Origin: Gracilariopsis chorda
Taxonomy: Eukaryota > Rhodophyta > Florideophyceae > Gracilariales > Gracilariaceae
Direction: 5' to 3'
DNA length: 58,183 bases
Assembly: GCA_003194525.1 (NCBI GenBank)
Contig: NBIV01000350.1
Location: 1 to 58,183, forward strand
The notes below the pieces were generated by a model. It had not been told where the DNA came from and did no database searches. It saw only the letters and a program-made list of their open reading frames with translations. The position numbers and the translations under genes were made by a program. Below are positions 51,340 through 58,183 of this stretch, piece after piece; the first letter of the stretch is position 1; the number at the start of each line of letters is the position of its first letter.

Positions 51340-52252
51340 TGTGGTGCAATCCCGGTGTGGGAAAGGCACCCAAGGCAGCTCGAAGCCTTGCTCTCTTGGA
51401 GAGGTAGGCTCAGCTGGGTAGAGCCCTCCGTGTCCCGTATGACGGGTGTAACTCCGTCGGGAGCCTGGATGTACCTCGGAGGTTTAGGGGTTAGAACGGG
51501 TCGGAACCACGGCTGGTCCAGAAGTAGCCTGCGAACAGTGGAACAAAAGAGGGAAAGGGACCACCCGACGGGGGCGTGCGGAAAGCGGGAACAGACCCCG
51601 GAGGGGGGTGCCGATACACACACACGAACACGCACCGCGCGGCGGTTAGGGGATATGAGGGGAAGGGATGGTCTCACGGTCTCACGACACACGTCGGTAA
51701 TATCAATACCCAAAACTGGGGCGGAGATAGGGCCTGTACGGGCGGTCACACGACAACAACGAATACCACGAGTGGTCACAACCCACTGGGTACGACGAGC
51801 ACGGTCTCCTCGGTGGTGCGAGTCGGGTGAAACTATCGGGCAAGCGGTGTACCTCCGCGAGGAGTTAGACACTTCGCATGGCGAATAGAGTCAGAGCCGA
51901 ACTCTTGTTACTTTTCTTGGTGAGCTCGCCGCCGTGCGGCCGACGCTCAAGTACTAGCTCAGTGCAGTACAGTAGGTAGTGCACTAGCCTAAGTAAAATT
52001 AACCCCTAAACTATACTAAAATAAGTAGCCGTTTTGGGCCTCCTGGCCGGGGCTGTAGCCACGTGTCCACCACCCTTGCCAGGCAAGTACCACAAAATAT
52101 GAATGTTCCCATAACCACCCTGGGCAACCCGACCGCTAATTAGCCCGGTAAACGGGGGCTAAAATTCATGCATCCCGCTTCATCGCTCGCACCGAGTACA
52201 CCTCAGATATGAGTTTCACCATCGCCCGTACGCGGGAATGTATTGCACTACA
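51340..52252 (-). repeat. 3' LTR of element 2
   Basis: Starts TGTGGTGCAATC and ends GTATTGCACTACA on plus, so its ends are long inverted repeats. It aligns loosely with element 1's LTR at both ends but little inside, and is about 140 bases longer. It is followed by the polypurine tract complement CCCCCTCCTTAAGG. Confidence 0.85.
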
Positions 52253-52270
52253 CATCCCCCTCCTTAAGGG
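52253..52270 (-). other. Polypurine tract of element 2
   Basis: Minus strand CTTAAGGAGGGGGATG next to the LTR, matching element 1. Confidence 0.75.
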
Positions 52271-52316
52271 CCGAAAACGAACGTGAGTATAGGCGTGAGG
52301 AGATGAGGCGCGAGGG

Positions 52317-52324
52317 TATAAATA
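52317..52324 (+). promoter_or_regulatory. TATA box upstream of aORF-2
   Basis: TATAAATA on the plus strand, about 104 bases before the antisense ORF's ATG and outside the LTR. It is well placed to drive the antisense gene independently of the element's own promoter. No such box is seen at the same place in element 1. Confidence 0.55.
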
Positions 52325-52427
52325 GTCCCGACAAGGGAATCGCCGAGATACCGGTCCCCCGTACCAACACGGTTACAACTGATCAACCCTCAGTACCTTC
52401 TTCAACAGACTCTGCGCCCTCTGTACT

Positions 52428-54143
52428 ATGACCAACACTCCGTTTTCGAACAACCCGCCTGCGGGCGCCCCGCAGGGGGCTTCCGCGAGCGGACAACCTT
52501 CCTTCGCGACGCCGGGGTCGTGGGTTCGTCACCCAACCTCTGGTTTCCTCTCCTTGCCTCTGCCTGGAGGATCGTCTCATGTTCCAACCTTGGATGCCTC
52601 GGATGCCGCGAGTATCGCCGCCTGGAATTCCGCTCAAGCGATACCGATCACTGCGACCGCCGCCGGCTGGGTGTCACCATCGACACTTTGGGCCCGCAAT
52701 CCCCGGGAAGACGCTCTCCTCTTTTCGCGTGCGCCCTGGTTCCACCCCACATGATTTTCCGACTAGGACCTCATCGACTCCTATGTGGAGGAGGGCGAGC
52801 TCCCAGGGGGACTAGGCCGGGATATGGTCGACTCCTTCGACTGGAGGACGCGTATCGCGGTAGAGCCACAGTTCCTCGCACGGAAGCGCACCAGATATGG
52901 TTTCGAGACGCTGAATGAAGCCCGTGCCGGGATGGCCAAGGTCGCCTACGACCGTCTCGCCCGCGCGAGTTATCCGGATGAGCTGGTACCAACGGAATAC
53001 AGCTTTGACCTCTCGCGGTACCGTACCTACGGTGAAGTCTCATACTGCGAGAACCTTGCTGCCTACCAGCCATCTACACCGTTCCGGTCCACTCCAATAG
53101 AAGCCGGGATGCTCCTCTGGAGGCGCCCAATTCTGCGTGCAGAGTTCCGATATCTTCGTCGTCCGAATCATCGCGGATCCTTCTTCGACCGACTCCGGTT
53201 TGAGCGAAAGGCGCGCTCCCGCTTCGGGTTCCTGGTACCATACCAAAATCTCGAGGTCGAGAGGCTCCGTCCATCCGCGATGCGCGGCCGGTATGCACCT
53301 CTTCCCCATTGGTGGAGCAGGTTCGAAGTCCCGAGGGGATGCTTTGCGGAGATGCCTCCGTGCCTCAGCTACATCGGTTCACGATTAATCAACAATCCGG
53401 ATTCCGGTTACTGGACTCTCTTCCTCGCCGAATGGGCTGCTCGCGTTGCCGCATTTCTCCTCTGGGAGGTGTACGACAAGAACCGTCTGTGGTACATTCC
53501 TCCTCACCTACGCCAGGTTATCCGCCGATTGGATCTCTATATCCCTCTGGGATCCGAAGCCAATGTGGATGAGCTTCAGTGCCTTCTGAACACCATCGAT
53601 ATGGTTAACTGGGATACATTCCCAGTCTCCAACGTCCCTGACGGTGAGCCTTCCAGGCATGATCGCTCTCCAGGCCGGAGAAATCCAAACGCTGGCAACT
53701 TCGTCTTCTATGACCCTTGGGAGGTATCCGTGACTTCACGGGCTCACGCGCTAGCGTTACGCGATGTACCACGCTCCGTTCCGCGAGGCCACCCGGTTGG
53801 GTTCATGTTTTCCGATGACTGGCACGGTTCCTACGAGGATGATCCAATGGTGGATGACGACCCCGATGAGGTGGAGGAGGCCGTAGCCCCGGTAACGGCG
53901 ATGGTCGACGATCTCGACGGATCCGGCCAGCATGTGTCTGCTCCAGATGGCTGGAATATGGCCGCCAGTGCGGCTGCTTCTCCGTCTACCGCATCTCCGG
54001 TCCCCGTGGACCCTCAGGCCGTTGCCCTCAGGGCTCACCTCCAGTCCATTGGAGTGGTTGCGCCTTCCAACCTCACCAGCGTGAGCGAGTTATTGGCTTT
54101 CGCGTCTGCGAACTACCAACCGCCAACGAGCGGCTCATCCTAA
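52428..54143 (+). pseudogene. Antisense accessory ORF of element 2 (aORF-2), two stops
   Basis: One register of 571 codons from ATG 52428 (MTNTPFSNNPPAG), interrupted only by TGA at 52752-52754 and TAG at 52764-52766, immediately after APWFHPT. The frame from 52785 to 54143 is open for 452 codons. It is homologous to aORF-1 throughout: FDWR.R.AV, Y..L.R..Y..E, YSFDLSRYRTYGE, LLWRRPILRAEFRYLR, VPYQNLEVERL, MRGRYAPL, PPCLSYIGSRL, LLWEVYDKNRLWYIPP and RGHPVGF. It has a Ser/Pro/Ala-rich N-terminus, a Trp/Tyr/Arg-rich core and an acidic tail (VDDDPDEVEEA) ending in a helical segment. The function is not recognised. Confidence 0.85.
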
Positions 54144-54479
54144 GTCAGGATCCTGGACCGTGGCACGCACACCTGATATAGGTTAGCGCTTAACGCTCCA
54201 TAGCTTGTGGTAAACGACTTCCTTCTTCTATATCCGTATGTCCGGACTCTTCTTTTTCTTCTTCATAGCATCTTCATGCTGGACCGCTAGGCGGTATTCT
54301 TCATTAAACCGTTACTTCGGTCGGACCGCTAGGCGGTGTGACGTCCAATGACCATTGGTTTCCCTATCCAGTCCATTACTTCGTGTAACCTTCTGTAGCC
54401 AGATCTCTTCCTGTGTCCTCTTCCCTTCGGAGACTTCTCTTCCGTCTTCGGAATCTTCTGCATAGTGCAGTGTATCGTC
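54144..54479. other. Spacer between convergent aORF-2 and pol
   Basis: Pyrimidine-rich, with GGACCGCTAGGCGGT occurring twice (about 54280 and 54325). No gene is seen. Confidence 0.5.
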
Positions 54480-55205
54480 CTACCCAACCTGGGCCATGTC
54501 CAAAGTGGATGGGAGTGGGAACCGCGTCCGGCGGTGGTAGGTTATCACCTTGGAACGAGGAAGGTGCTGAATGGGCTCCCATGTGCCCTCTTCCGGGGGG
54601 TATCCGTACCATCGGATTTGGTAAAACCACACTCCTTTGGAGTCCAGAACATGATCCACGATGTGGTCAACGACAAACTCCTGGTCGTACGTAGCCGGCT
54701 CCTGACCCGTCATGGCAGGGCTTAAGGGGAGAACCCTGTGAGGGGACTTGCCTGAAATTGGCGCGACCCTGCGGGCAAAGTCAGCTTTCCTCGACGCTGC
54801 GAGTGCTGGGACTTGATACCGCATTGCGGTCTTTCCGCTTCCTAATCCTCTCCTTTGGGGGGGGGCCTTCCGTTCTAACCGGATTCCCCTATTGACTCGC
54901 AGCTCGCGAGCTCTTCTCCCACGCAACCCGTGCAACTCTGGTGAGTTTGACCGTTCACGGTGAGGGAGGCGGTTCACTACGGTTCCGACGCCAGGAGGCG
55001 GATTGCCATGCATCACACACTGTGATTGGCTGGCCGCTGGCGGCAAGTGTCGCGCGCGGTCTTTCCACGACGCGGGTCTTGACTGTACTCCTGACGCCGG
55101 CCGGCGGTATGTACGTGTACACCTTTCCACGGTTTGGAACTTCGTGCTTCGTCCGCGTGACAGTGGCGTCACAGTGTCCATTTGTGGGGCTCTGCGGTAA
55201 CGCAC
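54480..55205 (-). pseudogene. pol: Chromodomain tail of element 2 pol
   Basis: C-terminal chromodomain EFVVDHIVDHV, WFYQIRWYGYPPEEGTWEP and HLPRSKVITYHRRTRF, with its aromatic residues intact. It is in a different frame from the integrase C-terminal piece, so a frame change lies between 55205 and 55264. Confidence 0.85.
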
Positions 55206-55263
55206 GCAGTGTCAACCACACTATCCGTGTCCGCGGTTGCTTTTCAGCTCACCACGAAACTGG

Positions 55264-56247
55264 TTATGACCGAGGTTGTATGTGCTCCGTGCTCGGAGAT
55301 ATCATTCGCCACATTAGTGACCACACCGAGTCCGGTTCACTACTTCCTCCTTCGCTACCCAGCGACTCGCTCGACAGGAGTGCATCCGGGTCCGCGGAGA
55401 CGGCCTTCTCGCTTCGCGATGCGTTCAACTCCTCCCTGCTCCGGGGGTGCTCATCCGACGATGCCGTATGAAACGGGACACCGTCCGACGCCGGAGCTTC
55501 CTTCCGCGATGGCGCGATCGATTCCCGTCCCTCCCCCTCCTTAGGTGAGAGGGCGGTGGGTTCAGGCTGAAGGACCTCCGCGGGCGGAGTAACGGTTAGG
55601 CGTTTGGGGTCAAGCGTGCGTTTCACGATACGCGCGGCGTGCTCAACCGGTTGATCGGCAATCGGAAGATCCGAGAGTCCCCGTTCCGGGTGCGGTAAGA
55701 CGGGTGGGCGGGACGGAAGCAGATTATCCGTTGGCGGAGTTACGAAGTCATCCTCCGGGATTGTCACGAGCGGTGATGAGCCCTCAGGGGGCGCAGGCGC
55801 GTGGGCTACGCGGTCGCGTGAGACGCGTTCGAACTGGTTATCGATGTCCAGTACGACTGTGTCGTCGGCGACGGAAACCACCCGATAGGGTCCATTCACT
55901 ATCGGTGACAACTTGTGGCGCTTCTCCTTTTCGAGATTATAATATTCCTTTCGCAGGAATACAGAATCCCCTTCCGAGACCTGGGGTATCGGGGTACGAA
56001 TCTTCGCGTCGAAGTTCTGTTTGTATGCCTCCTGGGCTTTTCCCATAGCCTTTCGGGCGGTAGAGACCATGTTCTTCAACCATTCCTTCCAGGAATCTCG
56101 ATATAACCTTGGTGAAGGGTACCCCGAGACGTTCGGTTGCGCTTCAATAGCCATGGGTGGCGGAATCCGAGACAGGACCAGCTCAAATGGAGCGAGGGTC
56201 GTGACCCGGTGTACCTGGGTGTTATACGCGTACGTAATAGCGTCCGT
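55264..56247 (-). pseudogene. pol: Integrase C-terminus (GPY/F) and linker of element 2
   Basis: In frame with the integrase core across one TAA at 56248-56250. YAYNTQVHR and the FELVLSR-type helix come first, then AGDSVF-like SEGDSVFLRKEYYN and SPIVNGPYRVVSV (the GPY/F module). A Pro/Ser/Glu-rich linker of roughly 180 residues follows, as in element 1. Confidence 0.85.
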
Positions 56248-56883
56248 TTACAAGTCCCATTCCATGGGGTGATCCGCGACATACGCGCGCAGTGCGTTGA
56301 GCATAGTACGATTGAATCGTTCCACTTGTCCGTTACACTGCGGGTGGTAGGTGGTAGTAAACATATTCTTGATTCCCAAGATTCTACATACGTCCTGAAA
56401 GAACTTTGAGGTAAATTGAGATCCGTTGTCGGAGAGTAGATGTACCGGCGGGCCGTAAGTAAAGACCCAGTGGGTTACGAACGCACGCGCAACCACGTCC
56501 GCGGTAATCCGTTTAAGCGGTACTGTTCTCACCAACTTTGAGAAGCGGTCAGTAATGACGAGAAGATACTTGTAACCACGTTTGGTTTTGACAAGCTCGC
56601 CCAAGATATCAATAGCGACATATTCGAGTGGCGCCCGTGCCGGGAATAGTGTTAACTTCTTCGAGTACTTCCGAAGTTTTACATTATTCTTCGCACATTC
56701 CACGCACGAGCGGCGAACTGCATAGCAGTCAAATGCCATAGCAGGCCAATAGAAGTCCCTGCGAAGGGTCAGGTATAGTTTCCTCCCGCCGGGATGTGCA
56801 CCCAACTTCGCGTAATGCGATAGATGCAAGACGCGCTGCTGCAGCGTGTGAGGTACAAAGATCTGTGGGGCCCGTGTCAGCAA
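56248..56883 (-). pseudogene. pol: Integrase core of element 2
   Basis: Zinc domain HLSHYAKLGAHPG and CVECAKN. Core AIDILGEL, LLSDNGSQFTSKF and GQVERFNRT (D,D,E). It is joined in frame to RNase H across a TGA at 56899-56901 and to the GPY/F module across a TAA. The Tyr in element 1's DLYTD is the codon that became TAA. Confidence 0.92.
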
Positions 56884-56898
56884 CCTGACTAGGTAGCC

Positions 56899-58183
56899 TC
56901 AATCGTTCACCGCAAAGGGTATCTGTGCGCCCCCGTTAAGACGGGCACGAATCTGGGCACAGAAAGGATCCTGCTGTTGTTCACGGATCATTTCCTCAGA
57001 GGATATGGGAACAACCTGGTCATCCGGAGGATCCGTAGGGTTTGCAGCCAGAATATCGTCACAGATGTCATCCCCATTCACGTCTGGGTCGTCTTCTTCC
57101 GTTCCCTCCGGGGATTGTGCCATGAAACATGGTATTTCCAGATCGTCGACCGGTTCGGTTTCCGCTGATGTTCCTAAGCGCGATAGGGCGTCAGCCTGAG
57201 TATTCAGGGATCCCTTCTTGTAGAGGACATCAAATGTAAATTCCGAGAGTCGGAGACGCCAACGCATGAGGCGGCCCGACGGTTCTCGAATTTCGAGTAG
57301 CCAACGGAGAGCCGAGTGATCGGTGTGAACCTTGAAATGGTTACCCATAAGGTATGGGCGAAGCGTTGCCAACGCCCAAACAACAGCAAGACACTCCTTC
57401 TCGGACACCGAGTAGTTGCGCTCGTGAACGTTCAACGAACGTGACCAATATCCGATCGGATGTCTTTCTCCTTCTTCCGTGACTTGAAACAACGCACAAC
57501 CCACCTGGTGGGCACTTGAGTCAGTATCCACTTCGAAGGGTAAGTCCGGGTGCGGTAAGGCCAGAACTGGCGGGGACGTTACAGCGTCGACAAGAGACGA
57601 GAATGCTGACGACTCAGCCTCGTCAAAGACGTCCAGTTCGGTGGGTTGTCCTTTCCGGAGGAGTGCGTTAAGCGGTGCTGACAAGTCGGCGAAGTTCGGG
57701 ACGAATCGGCGATATACATTGCAAAGTCCTAGGAAGGATCGAAGCTCCGTTTGATTCGTCGGATGTTTCGCCTCTCGAAGTGATTTCACTCTTGCTTCAT
57801 CGATTGAAAGCTGTCCGGGGCGGATGATGTGCCCCAGATATTTTACCGAATCGGCGCAGAACTCACACTTTCCCAGCTTCAGGGTGATGCCCGCGTTGCG
57901 GAGCACTGTCAAGACTTCCCGGACATGGGACAGGTGATCGTCCAAGTTATTGGAGAACACTATAATGTCGTCCAAGTATACCAGACAGCTGGTCCATTTG
58001 AACCTCGGCCAAGAGGATATCGATTGCCCGTTGGAATGTAGCTGGGGCATTCGTTAGTCCAAACGGCATTCCGCTTAAAGCGATATAGTCCTTGATGGCA
58101 CACAAACGCGGTCTTTATCACGATCTTCTTTCCTAATAGGGACCATGCCAGTATCGCGAATTGGCATCGAGGGTAGTGAACAC
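56899..58183 (-). pseudogene. pol: Reverse transcriptase and RNase H of element 2, partial
   Basis: Runs off the window. The catalytic LVYLDDIIVFS is at the visible N-terminal side. SVKYLGHIIRPG and LRSFLGLCNVYRRFVP follow, then RNase H (VDTDSSAHQVGCALFQ, NVHERNYSVSEKECLAVVWAL, VHTDHSALRWL). The sequence read at 58050-58010 is out of register with the preceding MPFG motif, so a frame change lies near 58010. Confidence 0.92.

Larger units (their letters stand above)
51340..58183 (-). mobile_element. Ty3/gypsy chromovirus-like element 2, inserted in element 3, runs off the window
   Basis: Minus orientation with the same layout as element 1: LTR, polypurine tract, plus-strand antisense ORF, chromodomain, integrase, RNase H, reverse transcriptase. 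The 5' half and second LTR lie beyond 58183. The lesions include stop codons and at least one frame change before the chromodomain. The base before the LTR completes GGTCA, a candidate target duplication that cannot be checked here. Confidence 0.92.

Noticed and set aside
1..58183. CRISPR arrays, rRNA or tRNA genes
   Set aside because: No regularly spaced repeats. No cloverleaf with a GGTTCRANYCC-type T arm; the GGTTCGACCC at 42711 is the Harbinger 1 inverted end.

Overview
The window reads as nuclear DNA of a multicellular red alga (Florideophyceae, Chondrus-like). This is an inference from four things: compact, nearly intron-free genes; two nuclear genes with plastid-type leaders (indole-3-glycerol phosphate synthase and a long ribosome-hibernation factor) next to ordinary eukaryotic genes (CHMP2/Vps2, mitochondrial uL13m, enolase); sugar-active secretory genes; and islands of nested Ty3/gypsy, PIF/Harbinger and LINE-like elements. 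No CRISPR array, rRNA or tRNA gene was seen.

Layout. 1-282 is a CAG-rich repeat, split from its relatives at 11.9-12.85 kb by Ty3/gypsy element 1 (283-11730, minus orientation, flanked by CAACT target-site duplications). 12.85-13.2 kb holds a decayed retropepsin fragment and 13305-13357 a perfect hairpin. The first gene block is enolase(-), CHMP2(-), uL13m(+), clan-D glycosidase-like(-), at 13.58-20.04 kb. 20.9-24 kb is a retroposon graveyard with two broken copies (alpha, beta) of an unknown gene whose intact copy (gamma) lies at 32.6-33.4 kb. Beta was hit by three separate retroposons, each with its own target-site duplication. The second gene block holds a secreted GH99-like protein(+), a small unknown protein(+), plastid IGPS(+) and a DUF99/UPF0215 protein(-), at 24.8-30.2 kb. 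LINE fragments follow at 34.5-35.2 kb, then the hibernation factor(-) and an FkbM methyltransferase(-) at 36.1-38.7 kb.

39.7-45.5 kb is two PIF/Harbinger transposons placed back to back, each with a transposase and a Myb-like protein reading tail to tail. A broken Ulp1-like peptidase follows (46.3-46.9 kb), then Ty3/gypsy element 3 (plus strand, from 46957). Its reverse transcriptase is cut at 51339/51340 by Ty3/gypsy element 2 (minus strand), which runs off the window end.

The most unusual feature is a long open reading frame lying antisense to pol, between the chromodomain end of pol and the 3' LTR. Elements 1 and 2, which are clearly diverged from each other, both carry it, with conserved protein sequence. 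In element 2 it is preceded by a TATA box and it reads toward pol. I recognise no known family in it. It is the best candidate here for an undescribed system.
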